DNA of 64,000 bases from NCBI RefSeq assembly GCF_014873945.1, contig NZ_JADBEC010000002.1, positions 1,736,001-1,800,000 on the forward strand. The letters run 5' to 3'. This document shows, piece by piece, positions 28,303 to 36,420 of the stretch. Each line of letters opens with the position of its first letter. The stretch's first letter is position 1. Under the pieces are notes generated by a model. The model made no database searches. It was given only the letters and a program-made list of their open reading frames with translations, and had not been told where the DNA came from. The position numbers were made by a program, and so were the translations under genes. This stretch comes from Rhizobium viscosum (GTDB lineage: Bacteria > Pseudomonadota > Alphaproteobacteria > Rhizobiales > Rhizobiaceae).

Positions 28303-28319
28303 CTGCCGCCGCCCGGCAG
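28303..28319 (-). terminator. Possible terminator or processing hairpin after the cupin gene
   Basis: A 6-bp stem (CTGCCG/CGGCAG on the coding strand) with a 5-base loop is followed within ten bases by TTTTT. It lies in the 159-base gap between the cupin and aldehyde dehydrogenase genes and may reduce read-through. Confidence 0.35.
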
Positions 28320-28370
28320 CTTATTGTTTTGCGTCCCGATGCATGGCGACATCGGAACGCGGAAGCCCTC

Positions 28371-28727
28371 TCACGCCATGACGGTGACGTAGATCTTGCG
28401 GACCGTCTCGATGGTCTTCCAAACGCCGACGAAACCGGGCTTCATGACGAAGCTGTCCCCCGCCTCGTAGACCACGGGATCGCCGCCTTCGGGCGTCAGT
28501 TCGACGACGCCAGACAGGATGTGGCAGAATTCGAAGGTCTCGCCCTTGATCGAGCGCGTGACGCCGGGCGTGGCTTCCCAGACACCGGTATGGATCATCT
28601 CGCCGCGGGCAATATCCTGCGCCCAGGTCTTGAACTGAGGGTCGCCGGAGATCAGCCGCTCGGGCAGCGGCACGTTTTCGCGCGGCGCAAAGGAAGGGTT
28701 GGGATCGATGGTCTTGAGAAGTGGCAT
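28371..28727 (-). CDS. Small cupin-domain protein
   Basis: This 118-residue single-domain cupin has metal-binding-type motifs in EFCHILSGVVELTPEGG and VYEAGDSFVMKPGFVGVWK. It belongs to the DUF861/(S)-ureidoglycine-aminohydrolase-like or sugar-isomerase-like cupin group that often accompanies amine oxidation clusters. No catalytic role can be assigned; it may be a lyase or isomerase acting on a pathway intermediate. It is spaced 27 bases after the hydroxyacid dehydrogenase gene in the same operon. Confidence 0.82.
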   Translation of the reverse strand: MPLLKTIDPNPSFAPRENVPLPERLISGDPQFKTWAQDIARGEMIHTGVWEATPGVTRSIKGETFEFCHILSGVVELTPEGGDPVVYEAGDSFVMKPGFVGVWKTIETVRKIYVTVMA

Positions 28728-28754
28728 GGAGTTTTCCTTTCGAGGTTGGACATG

Positions 28755-29678
28755 TCAGTAGCCGCGACGGCGGTCGATGAGGCCGACCGGATCGGATCCG
28801 GCGCGCATCCGCTTGATGTTTTCGGCAACGGCGCGGGCGGCGGTCTGGGGCTGAGTGACGCTCGCCACATGGGGCGTCAGCAAGATGCGCGGATGGCCCC
28901 AGAAGGCGTGGTCCGCCGGCAGCGGTTCCGGATCGGTGACGTCGATCACCGCGCCGGAGAGATGGCCGCTGTCCAAAGCCGCAATCAGGGCTTCATGATC
29001 GAGCTGCGGCCCGCGGCCGGTATGAACGAGCGCCGCGCCCTGCGGCAGGCGGCTGAAAAGATCGGCATTGAGAAAGCCGCGGGTCTCATCGGTGAGCGGC
29101 AGAAGGCAGACCAGAATATCGCTCTCGGCAAGCATGGCCTCGAGGCCGGCATCTCCCGCGTGGCAGCTCACGCCTTCAAGTTCATGGTGTGATCGGCTCC
29201 AGCCCGACAGGGGAAAACCGAAAGGCTTCAGCCGCTCGAGCACGGCCCGACCGAGCACGCCGAGGCCGAGCACGCCGATGCGGCGCTCCGAGGCCTGTAG
29301 CTGCGGCAGAGCCTGCCAGAGCCGGTCGCGCTGCTGGCCGATATAGGCGGGCAGGTTGCGGTGAAGCACCAGCGCGGCAAGCGTCACATATTCCTGCATC
29401 ATCCGTACGATACCGTCCTCGACCATGCGCACCACCTTCACGTGATCCGGCACCTCGGCGATCTGGAACTGGTCGACTCCGGCGCCGATGGAAAACAGCA
29501 CTTCGAGATTGCGGTAACGAGAGAGGTCGGACGGGACCGTCCAGGTGATCAGGTAGCGCACCGCCTCGGGGTCGACGGTCGCGGGGTCCATCGAAAAATC
29601 CAGATCCGGCAGTTCGCGCGCGAAGATCTCCTGGAAAATTGCGCCGCGGCGGGCATCGGAATTGAAGAGAAAGGTCAT
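28755..29678 (-). CDS. D-2-hydroxyacid dehydrogenase, GhrA-like
   Basis: This 307-residue NAD(P)-dependent dehydrogenase has the Rossmann motif GVLGLGVLGRAVLERL near residue 136, catalytic Arg in VHTGRGPQLDHEAL, and the Glu/His pair in DPEPLPADHAFWGHPRILLTPH (partly). It reduces glyoxylate or hydroxypyruvate-type 2-oxo acids, or oxidises D-2-hydroxyacids. It lies between the deacetylase and cupin genes. The actual substrate is unknown. Confidence 0.87.
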   Translation of the reverse strand: MTFLFNSDARRGAIFQEIFARELPDLDFSMDPATVDPEAVRYLITWTVPSDLSRYRNLEVLFSIGAGVDQFQIAEVPDHVKVVRMVEDGIVRMMQEYVTLAALVLHRNLPAYIGQQRDRLWQALPQLQASERRIGVLGLGVLGRAVLERLKPFGFPLSGWSRSHHELEGVSCHAGDAGLEAMLAESDILVCLLPLTDETRGFLNADLFSRLPQGAALVHTGRGPQLDHEALIAALDSGHLSGAVIDVTDPEPLPADHAFWGHPRILLTPHVASVTQPQTAARAVAENIKRMRAGSDPVGLIDRRRGY

Positions 29679-29707
29679 CGGCGTTGATCCTTTAAGTCTT
29701 GCCGCAG

Positions 29708-30832
29708 TCAGGCGCGGCAGCGGGCGGCAAGCGCCTCGACCATCGCCTGGCAGGCGGCGAGTTCGCTCGTCAGAATGAACTCATCGGGCTTGTGGGCGCG
29801 GGCGATATCGCCAGGACCGCAGATGATCGCATCCACGCCCGCGCGCTGGTAGAGGCCGGCTTCGGTACCGTAGCTGACGGCGGCGAGCGGCGCTTTGCCG
29901 GTCAATTCCCGGAGGAGACCGGCAAGCGGTGCGGTGGGCGCAAGCGAGAGAGCCGGATAGGCGCTGAGGATTTCCCATTCGACGGCAAAACCGCGTGCCT
30001 TCTGGGCTTCCGCCGCGTTGCGCACGAGAGCAAGCGGAGAGACGGGATCGATGCCGGAGATTGCGCGTGCCTCCACTTCCAGCGTGCAGACCTCGGGAAT
30101 GATGTTGACGGCTTGGCCGCCGCTGATCGTTCCGGCCTGCAGGGAGGAATAGGAAGGCTCGAATGCGCCGTCGAACGGCCCTTGCATCAGATCCTCCGCC
30201 GTTGAAATTGCCGCATTCAGCACGTCCGCCATGGCATGCACCGCGTTGAGACCGAGATCGGGCCGGGAGGAATGGCCGGAGCGGCCCTTGATGATGATGC
30301 GCGCGGCGGCCTTGCCCTTGTGGGCGAGGATCGCCTGCATGCCGCTCGGTTCCCCGATGATCGCGCCGAGCGGCGGCGCGCAGAGTTCGGGCAGCCGGGC
30401 GAGCAGGTGAGGCACACCACGGCAGCCTGCCTCCTCATCATAGGAAAAGGCGAGATGGACGGGGCGGGCAAGCGGGCTCGCCGTCAGCGTCGGCACGGCG
30501 GCGAGGACGGCAGCCAGAAATCCCTTCATGTCGGAAGTGCCGCGGCCGTAAAGTCGCTCTCCTTCGGTTCTCAGCACGAAGGGGTCGGCGCTCCAGCCGG
30601 CTTCGTTGGCGGGGACGACATCCATATGGCCGGAAAGGATGTAGCCCGGCCTGTCGGAAGGGCCGATAGTCGCAAAGAGATTGGCCCGATCGCCTTCGTG
30701 GCCCGGAAGAATATGAGCTTCGACCGCGAAGGAGCGGAGATAGGCATCGATCCAAGAGACGATCGCGCCATTGGGCGTGCCGACGATGGAGGGAAAGTCG
30801 ATGAGCTTGCGGAGGATCTCGACTACTTGCAT
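29708..30832 (-). CDS. M20-family deacetylase, acetylornithine deacetylase-like
   Basis: The protein has 374 residues with the M20 metal sites SGHMDVVP, GRGTSDMKG, YDEEAGCRG and IGEPS, and a terminal His in ARAHKPDEF. ArgE-type enzymes remove acetyl from N-acetyl amino acids. In this setting, with two GNAT acetyltransferases nearby, it may deacetylate an intermediate or an imported N-acyl compound. The start at 30832 (MQVVEILRKL) is preceded by AGGA at 5 bases; earlier in-frame starts lack a ribosome site. It is the first gene of the leftward operon ending at gabD. Confidence 0.87.
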   Translation of the reverse strand: MQVVEILRKLIDFPSIVGTPNGAIVSWIDAYLRSFAVEAHILPGHEGDRANLFATIGPSDRPGYILSGHMDVVPANEAGWSADPFVLRTEGERLYGRGTSDMKGFLAAVLAAVPTLTASPLARPVHLAFSYDEEAGCRGVPHLLARLPELCAPPLGAIIGEPSGMQAILAHKGKAAARIIIKGRSGHSSRPDLGLNAVHAMADVLNAAISTAEDLMQGPFDGAFEPSYSSLQAGTISGGQAVNIIPEVCTLEVEARAISGIDPVSPLALVRNAAEAQKARGFAVEWEILSAYPALSLAPTAPLAGLLRELTGKAPLAAVSYGTEAGLYQRAGVDAIICGPGDIARAHKPDEFILTSELAACQAMVEALAARCRA

Positions 30833-31128
30833 GAGCATCCTATTGCAGGCCTGCGTTGATTGCGAAACCGGCCGCCAGAGTCTTGGGAGGACGTGCAGCG
30901 CTGACGGAAGGAAACATTCCCAAACCTCTTGGGTGAATGGCGATACCGCCACTGGAATCTTTTACAACCGGCGAGGTTTTACATGCCGAAAGCATCGCAC
31001 ATTTGGTTGATTGTTGCGCCGGCATGGGATTTACCAGCGATTTCTGCTGGCAATTTTCCCATAGTCTGATCGGGAAGGCGCCGGGTAGTATTCGACGGCG
31101 TTTTCCTGGATCCATTTTGGAGGAGCGC

Positions 31129-32025
31129 GTGACCGCTAGAAAATCGAGACTGGTTGACAGCTTCGAGATGCGCATCGCCGACATCAATACTGTCGATCTC
31201 GAACAATTGCATGCCCTGTCGATCGGCGTCGGCTGGCCGCACCGCGCCGATGATTGGCAATTTGCCCGTGATCTCGGCAAGGGTGTGGTGGCGCTGGATG
31301 AGGTCGGGCGCGTTCTGGGATCGGCCATGTGGTTTCCCCATGGTGAGGATTTCGCCACGATCGGGTTGGTCATCACCTCGCCGCGCCTTCAGGCCAATGG
31401 TGCCGGCCAATGGCTGATGGAACACATTCTGGCCCAGATTCCTGAATGCAATCTCGGTCTTAATGCCACGCGGGCGGCAAAACGCCTTTACCGTTCCCTC
31501 GACTTCACCGCCGAAGCCGTCGTCTTCCAATGTCAGGGCGAGGCGTCTTCTCCCGCTGAAGTGGAAATACCGGCCAGCGTCGAACTCCGAGCGCTCGACA
31601 TGTCGGACCTCTCGGCGGTCGCCGCTCTGGACAAAGAGGCTTTCGGCGCGGATCGCACCGTGCTGCTGAGCCGAGTTCTTCTCGCGTCCAGCGGCTTAGG
31701 GTTGATCCGCAACGGAAAGATTGAAGCCTACTCCTTCTGCCGGCGATTCGGCCGCGGGTACGTCATCGGCCCCATGTCGGCAGCCAGCGATGCTGATGCG
31801 ATCGCCATCAGTCGCCCGCACATCGCGGAGCACACGGGCAAATTCCTACGGCTGGACACACGTGAGAAAAGCGGAGCCTTCTCCGATTTCCTCTCCGATT
31901 GCGGCCTTCTCGTTTTCGATACCGTCACCACCATGTCACGCGGACGCCCATGGCCGGAAGTACGCGAACGCCGTCCCGCCGGCACACCGAAAATATACGC
32001 ATTGGCCGGTCACGCGCTCGGCTGA
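31129..32025 (+). CDS. GNAT N-acetyltransferase with C-terminal acetyltransferase-like domain
   Basis: This 298-residue protein has an N-terminal GNAT domain with acetyl-CoA contacts around RLQANGAGQWLMEHIL and a C-terminal domain with FGADRTVLL and FGRGYVIGPMSA. It is a paralog of the protein at 21023-21859. GTG at 31129 is chosen because GGAGGA sits about 5 bases upstream; the open frame continues upstream to 30937 without family content. It diverges from the deacetylase gene, so acetylation and deacetylation genes are back to back. Confidence 0.82.
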   Translation: MTARKSRLVDSFEMRIADINTVDLEQLHALSIGVGWPHRADDWQFARDLGKGVVALDEVGRVLGSAMWFPHGEDFATIGLVITSPRLQANGAGQWLMEHILAQIPECNLGLNATRAAKRLYRSLDFTAEAVVFQCQGEASSPAEVEIPASVELRALDMSDLSAVAALDKEAFGADRTVLLSRVLLASSGLGLIRNGKIEAYSFCRRFGRGYVIGPMSAASDADAIAISRPHIAEHTGKFLRLDTREKSGAFSDFLSDCGLLVFDTVTTMSRGRPWPEVRERRPAGTPKIYALAGHALG

Positions 32026-32450
32026 TCTAAATCCGGTGACTTCGAACAAGGGAGAAAATATTCATGGCGATGGTTCGCTTTGCGATAGGCTAACCCGCCG
32101 CTGGCCGGTATCAAGCAAGATCTGCTTGGTGAACTCACGCTGCCAGCTACGTTTTCTACGGCGTGCAAACGGCAAGCGCTGTGGAAAATTTTCACATAAC
32201 GGGAATCACGCTTTCCCATTTTCCGCAACTTGTGGGGGCTTTGGGAAAGCTGGGACGTCGCCACAGTTCCGAAGACTGCCACCAAATCACCGATTACGCG
32301 CGGATGCTCCTCGATGATATTGCGCAGCTCCGCATTTCCCTGTCGGATGGTCAATCCAGATCGAGGTCCAGCTCCTGCGAACAAGAGGCTTATGCGACGA
32401 ACTGGAGGAAATGCTGCGGTCGTCGCTGTTCGCCTATTGCGAACTTATCC
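32026..32450. other. Degenerate stretch, no intact gene
   Basis: Open frames here do not continue a recognised family. A minus-strand frame (about 32180-32384) reads somewhat protein-like (RNIIEEHPRVIGDLVAVFG), which recalls tails of nucleotide-binding regulatory domains, but the match is too weak to name. Confidence 0.3.
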
Positions 32451-32807
32451 TTACGGAAGAAGAGGAAGCCGGTCGTTTGTCGGTGCCGGGCCAAGCTTTG
32501 ACCACTCCAGCCGGTTTGGCCGCGCCCATTCGTGCCGCGCTGCCTTCGAAAGCACCAGGCCATGACCCAAACGGTCCGGCGCGTAGGCGAAGCCATTGCG
32601 GATCTCGATTGGCGTTTCGACCAGGTGGTCAAAGTTCTGGAAGGAATATTCCAGCCATTCCACCTCTGGCAGGGCGACAGCCATGTGAACGCCGATCTCC
32701 AGGAAAGTGTTGCCGAGGCTGACCGGGATGCCCAGTTCGGCAGCCAGCCAACCGATGCGTATAACATCCGTCACTTGGCCGTGAACGTTCAGAATCCTTG
32801 CCACCAT
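32451..32807 (-). pseudogene. C-terminal fragment of an enolase-superfamily (mandelate racemase-like) gene
   Basis: A frame of about 118 codons begins abruptly at VTDVIRIGWLAAELGIPVS and continues with GNTFLEIGVHMAVALPEVEW, then YSFQNFDHLVETPIEI and DRLGHGLVLS. This is the C-terminal barrel end of mandelate racemase/muconate lactonising enzymes. The N-terminal domain and metal-ligand part are missing, and the upstream DNA changes frame. It is a relic, perhaps of a hydroxyacid dehydratase or epimerase gene. Confidence 0.7.
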
Positions 32808-32986
32808 CCCACAGGAAGACCCGGCGACCTATAGGCGACCTTCGAAAACGAGGTTTCCCGTGAGCGTGCGGAAAACCGCTGGAAGGAGGCGTGTTCATCC
32901 ATGGCTACAACACCAAATCTGCGAGCAACTCCTCGTCGATCTTTGCACCGTGAGGGCGGCTTGGACTACGGCAGGCTTCAGGGAGC

Positions 32987-33688
32987 TCATCCTTCGACGC
33001 CACCTTTTTCTCCCCCGACATCCGCGCCACCGAGCCGCCGCACGAAGTCCGCGAAGAAGAGCGAGGCGTTAGCGGCCCGTTTGTGCACCGCGATCGTCTG
33101 AGGAATTCGCGAAAACACTCCATCGACCACCCGGAAGCCTTCCATCCGCTCCGAGGCGTTGAAGAGGAATTCGGTCAGTCCAGCCGCCGCGTCGCATTCT
33201 CGGTCGGCGAGAAAGTCGAGCGCCGCCGCAGGGCTGTCAACATGTAGCACCGTTGCTCGCTTGAGGATTCGTTCAAGCTGCTTCGTATAGGCGGCGCTAC
33301 GTGCGGAAGCGATGCGAATTCCGTTGGAATCCAGCTCGTCCGCCGTCCGGTAGGGTGAGGCCACTGGAACCAGGTAGGTGGCCTCGACCGAGATGTAGGG
33401 AGGCGAGAAGCTGAAGCGATCGGTTCTTGATGGGTCAGACGCGATGAAGGCGATGTCCCACTCGCCGCCATCAGCAGCGGAAAGAATATCCGCGGCCGAT
33501 CCGTATCGTATCAGGGAAAGCCCCCGATTAAGTTCATGGGCGATCCTACCGGCAATTTCCGCGCTCGGGCCTACCAAGGCGCCGGCGTTTTCGTCCCAGC
33601 GAATCAACGCTGCGTTCGACATGTTGACGGCGGCCCTAATAGTTCCAGCCGGCGCTATCTCCGACCGGACCTCATCCAAGGTGAACAT
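32987..33688 (-). CDS. Solute-binding family 3-like protein without a signal peptide
   Basis: This 233-residue protein resembles amino-acid-type periplasmic binding proteins: GPSAEIAGRIAHELN, WDIAFIASDPSRTDRFSFSP and LADRECDAAAGLTEF. The N-terminus (MFTLDEVRSEIAPAGTIRAA) has no export signal, so it may stay in the cytoplasm as a ligand carrier, sensor or enzyme (cyclohexadienyl-dehydratase-like proteins share this fold). It follows hpaI-like and hpaH-like genes in the operon controlled from the GntR region. Confidence 0.75.
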   Translation of the reverse strand: MFTLDEVRSEIAPAGTIRAAVNMSNAALIRWDENAGALVGPSAEIAGRIAHELNRGLSLIRYGSAADILSAADGGEWDIAFIASDPSRTDRFSFSPPYISVEATYLVPVASPYRTADELDSNGIRIASARSAAYTKQLERILKRATVLHVDSPAAALDFLADRECDAAAGLTEFLFNASERMEGFRVVDGVFSRIPQTIAVHKRAANASLFFADFVRRLGGADVGGEKGGVEG

Positions 33689-33699
33689 GCTATGTCTCC

Positions 33700-34464
33700 C
33701 TAGCGCGAAAACCTGGACGCAAGTGCTTCCGATCCTCTGGCAAGGAGGGCAACGTCGACGCCAACCGCCGTAAACAGCGTTCCCTGTGCAATGCAGCGAG
33801 CCGCAAACGTTTCGTCAGCCGTCAAGATGCCCGACGGCTTGCCGACGGCTTTCAAGCGCTCGATCGCATTCTCGATTGCCGAGACTACCTCAGGATGTCC
33901 CGGTTGGCCGGGATAACCGAGGCTGGCTGCGAGGTCCGCCGGACCGATGAAGATCCCGTCGACTCCGTCGACCCCCGATATGACTTCAAGCTGATCAAGC
34001 GCCTCTCGTGTCTCGATCTGCAGCAAGAGGCAGATTTCCTGTTCGGCGGTCTGTGCATAGTTCGGCACGCGCCCGAAACGGGTGGCCCGGGTGAGGGCGG
34101 ATACGCCGCGAATGCCCCGCGGTGCGTAACGCGCGGCGGCCACTGCCGCCTTTGCCTCCTGTTCATTCTGCACATATGGAATGAGAAGCGTCTGGACGCC
34201 GATATCGAGAAAGCGCTTGATCAACACAGGGTCGTTGGAAGCCGGGCGCACCACGGGGGCGACGTCGTACGGCGCGACCGCCTGCAACTGTGGAAGCACA
34301 GTGAGGACGTCGCTGGGAGAGTGCTCGGTATCGAAAAGCAGCCAGTCGAAACCGGACGGTGCGACGATTTCCGCTGCATAGCTGCCCGGAAGGCCGCACC
34401 ACAGCCCGATCTGACTTTGACCGCCCCGGAGTTTTCGCTTGAACCTGTTGACGGGGAGTTCCAT
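33700..34464 (-). CDS. hpaI: HpcH/HpaI family aldolase
   Basis: This 254-residue class II (metal-dependent) pyruvate aldolase has GLWCGLPGSYAAEIVAPSGF, the acid/base His in LFDTEHSP, a metal Glu in LLLQIETREALD and Asp in GIFIGPADLAASLG. HpaI cleaves 4-hydroxy-2-oxo-heptanedioate to pyruvate and succinic semialdehyde. It lies eight bases downstream of the hpaH-like gene, the classical order for the lower part of meta-type aromatic breakdown. The succinic semialdehyde product could feed the gabD-like enzyme encoded at 24214-25671. Confidence 0.88.
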   Translation of the reverse strand: MELPVNRFKRKLRGGQSQIGLWCGLPGSYAAEIVAPSGFDWLLFDTEHSPSDVLTVLPQLQAVAPYDVAPVVRPASNDPVLIKRFLDIGVQTLLIPYVQNEQEAKAAVAAARYAPRGIRGVSALTRATRFGRVPNYAQTAEQEICLLLQIETREALDQLEVISGVDGVDGIFIGPADLAASLGYPGQPGHPEVVSAIENAIERLKAVGKPSGILTADETFAARCIAQGTLFTAVGVDVALLARGSEALASRFSR

Positions 34465-34471
34465 TAGATCC

Positions 34472-35254
34472 TCACACGAATGAGACGCCGATCGAGCCGA
34501 CGGGGCCGTAGTCGGCCTGGATCACGTCGCCCTGGGCGATGTCCACAGGGCGGGTGAAAGAGCCGGCCAGCACGATTTGCCCCTTTTTCAAACCGCCGCC
34601 CACCCTATGGAGCTTGTTTACCAACCACGCGATCCCGGCTGCCGGATGGCCCATGATCGCTGCAGAAACACCGGATTCCTCGATAATGCCGTTCTTCGAG
34701 AGCGTCGCGCCCACCCAGCGAATATCGATGTCCATTGGACGAATGATGCGGCCCCCTACGACGATCGCCCCAAAAGCGGCATTATCAGCGATCGTATCGG
34801 TGATTGCCCTCGGAACCTCGGTGCGATAGTCGATGATCTCCAGAGCCGGGACTACGAATTCAGTTGCCCTCATCACGTCGTAGATCCGCGTACCGGGTCC
34901 CTCGAGATCCTCGCCCATCACAAAGGCGAGCTCGACTTCGAGGCGGGGCTTGATAAAAATGTCCGCCTTGATCTGTGCTCCGTCGTTGTAAAGGGCGTCA
35001 TCGAGGATAACACCATAGTCGGGCTCGGTCATCTTGGATGCCATCTGCATCGCGCGCGACGTAAGGCCGATCTTATGGCCTACGACCCGAGCACCCTTCG
35101 CAGTCCGAGCTTCCGCCCACAGCGCTTGAATGTTGTAGGCATCTTCAAGCCCCAGACCGGGGTAGGTCTTGCTCGGTTGAACGATTGGCTTGCGGTCGGT
35201 TTCTGCCTTCAGAAGGGCGTTGGCCGCCTCTTGACGTTCCTGTTCTGTGATCAT
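34472..35254 (-). CDS. hpaH: 2-oxo-hept-3-ene-1,7-dioate hydratase-like protein
   Basis: This 260-residue protein of the fumarylacetoacetase-related hydratase group (HpaH/MhpD type) has VVGHKIGLTSRAMQ, metal-site IKPRLEVELAFVMGEDL, and the C-terminal LAGSFTRPVDIAQGDVIQAD. It adds water to a 2-oxo-alkenoate before aldol cleavage by the HpaI-like enzyme encoded next. The start at 35254 fits the family length. It sits between the dioxygenase and aldolase genes in the leftward operon. Confidence 0.88.
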   Translation of the reverse strand: MITEQERQEAANALLKAETDRKPIVQPSKTYPGLGLEDAYNIQALWAEARTAKGARVVGHKIGLTSRAMQMASKMTEPDYGVILDDALYNDGAQIKADIFIKPRLEVELAFVMGEDLEGPGTRIYDVMRATEFVVPALEIIDYRTEVPRAITDTIADNAAFGAIVVGGRIIRPMDIDIRWVGATLSKNGIIEESGVSAAIMGHPAAGIAWLVNKLHRVGGGLKKGQIVLAGSFTRPVDIAQGDVIQADYGPVGSIGVSFV

Positions 35255-35274
35255 GTGTTCGGCTCTGTCGTTGG

Positions 35275-36168
35275 TTATTTAATTGGTGGACGCGGCAGCA
35301 CGGCTTCGCCTGGCTCCATGACGTAGGTGTAGTCGAGCGAGAACCAGGGGCCGTCGACGTCCGGCTCGGACGGATGCGGTTCGTCATGGCGCACGAAGTC
35401 GCCGGTCAGGGCTGCGGTCACTCCAAACTGGACGTCGGAATCGATGTTCGGATCGCTTGGATCGAAGACCTGGGAAATCAGCGTCTTGTAACCCTGCTTG
35501 AAGATCAGGGCGTGAAGATGCGCTGGTCGGTACGGGTGACGTCCCTGCGCCTTAAGCAGTCGGCCGACGACGCCGTCGACCGGGATCGGGTATCCGACCA
35601 TCTTCACGGTATTGAACCAGAAGCGGCCGTCGGCATCCGTCGTAAACTTGCCCCGAAGGTTCATCTCAGCCTGATCGGGATCCTGATTTTCATAGAGTCC
35701 AACAGGAGAAGCATGCCAGACGTCGACCTCGGCACCCGCGATCGGCCGGCCGTCCCGGTCTACCACTTTGGCGCGGACATAGAGTGGCGTGCCTGGCGTG
35801 TCGGAGCGGATGATCGTGCCGCCGTTTTCGACACGGGGAGAGTTCAGGCGCCAGAACGGGCCGAGAAGAGACTGCGAGGTCTCTGTCTGGCCGCTGTCGC
35901 CATTGTTCAAAAGGCAAACCAGCGAAGATACGCCGAGAGATCCGGCCATGAGAACAAACTCGTTGTGGCTGTCCGTCTGCAGTTGTCCGATCTCGTTTAG
36001 TATCGCCGTAGCTTCGCGGAACTCGACTTCGGACAATCTCACCTCCCGCACGAATGCATGGAGATGCTTCACCATCGCGATGAGGATCTCTCGCAGACGT
36101 GGATCCTCGGTTTTGTTCATCGCCGCGAGGACAGCAGGCGTCAGCTCGCTTTCGGTTTTTATGGCCAT
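35275..36168 (-). CDS. Intradiol ring-cleavage dioxygenase, hydroxyquinol 1,2-dioxygenase-like
   Basis: This 297-residue non-heme Fe(III) enzyme has an N-terminal helical linker domain (about 1-100) and a catalytic beta-sandwich. Iron ligands are visible as Tyr in PVGLYENQDP, Tyr in VGYPIPVDG, and two His in RPAHLHALIF. The N-terminal domain and LGPFWRLNSP block place it with catechol/hydroxyquinol enzymes rather than protocatechuate 3,4-dioxygenase. ATG at 36168 has GGAGGT just upstream. It is the first gene of the leftward operon, behind an operator-bearing promoter facing the GntR gene. Confidence 0.88.
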   Translation of the reverse strand: MAIKTESELTPAVLAAMNKTEDPRLREILIAMVKHLHAFVREVRLSEVEFREATAILNEIGQLQTDSHNEFVLMAGSLGVSSLVCLLNNGDSGQTETSQSLLGPFWRLNSPRVENGGTIIRSDTPGTPLYVRAKVVDRDGRPIAGAEVDVWHASPVGLYENQDPDQAEMNLRGKFTTDADGRFWFNTVKMVGYPIPVDGVVGRLLKAQGRHPYRPAHLHALIFKQGYKTLISQVFDPSDPNIDSDVQFGVTAALTGDFVRHDEPHPSEPDVDGPWFSLDYTYVMEPGEAVLPRPPIK

Positions 36169-36191
36169 AGGGCTACCTCCCAATGATGGCG

Positions 36192-36220
36192 ACTATTAAA
36201 AATAATCGATTATCTGTCAA
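36192..36220 (-). promoter_or_regulatory. Leftward promoter with embedded palindromic operator
   Basis: On the minus strand TTGACA (36220-36215) is followed 17 bases later by AATAGT (36197-36192). Between them lies the perfect 12-base palindrome ATAATCGATTAT (36202-36213). The predicted start is about 20 bases ahead of the dioxygenase ATG. A bound repressor would block polymerase; the divergent GntR protein is the obvious candidate. Confidence 0.65.
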
Positions 36221-36355
36221 TGAATGCTACGACGACTTTTTCTGTCAGCGCGGAAAAAATCAGTCTAATATCAAGTTAATATATTGAATTTACTAGATTA
36301 AATCAGCGAAACAACGGGCCACGACTAACGAAAACGGGTTCATCTGCATTTTTCG

Positions 36356-36384
36356 TTGACATAAATAATCGTTTATCATATCGA
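36356..36384 (+). promoter_or_regulatory. Rightward promoter with matching operator ahead of the GntR gene
   Basis: TTGACA (36356-36361) is followed 17 bases later by TATCGA (36379-36384). The spacer contains ATAATCGTTTAT (36365-36376), one base different from the palindrome in the opposite promoter. The same placement just inside -35 on both sides argues for one regulator controlling both operons, including its own gene. Confidence 0.65.
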
Positions 36385-36420
36385 TCATCGACAGTTGATC
36401 AAAATCGCCAGGGAGTAGGG

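Noticed and set aside
32180..32384. Minus-strand frame resembling the tail of a nucleotide-binding regulatory domain
   Set aside because: Only one short stretch is suggestive; no motif, ribosome site or continuation supports a gene.
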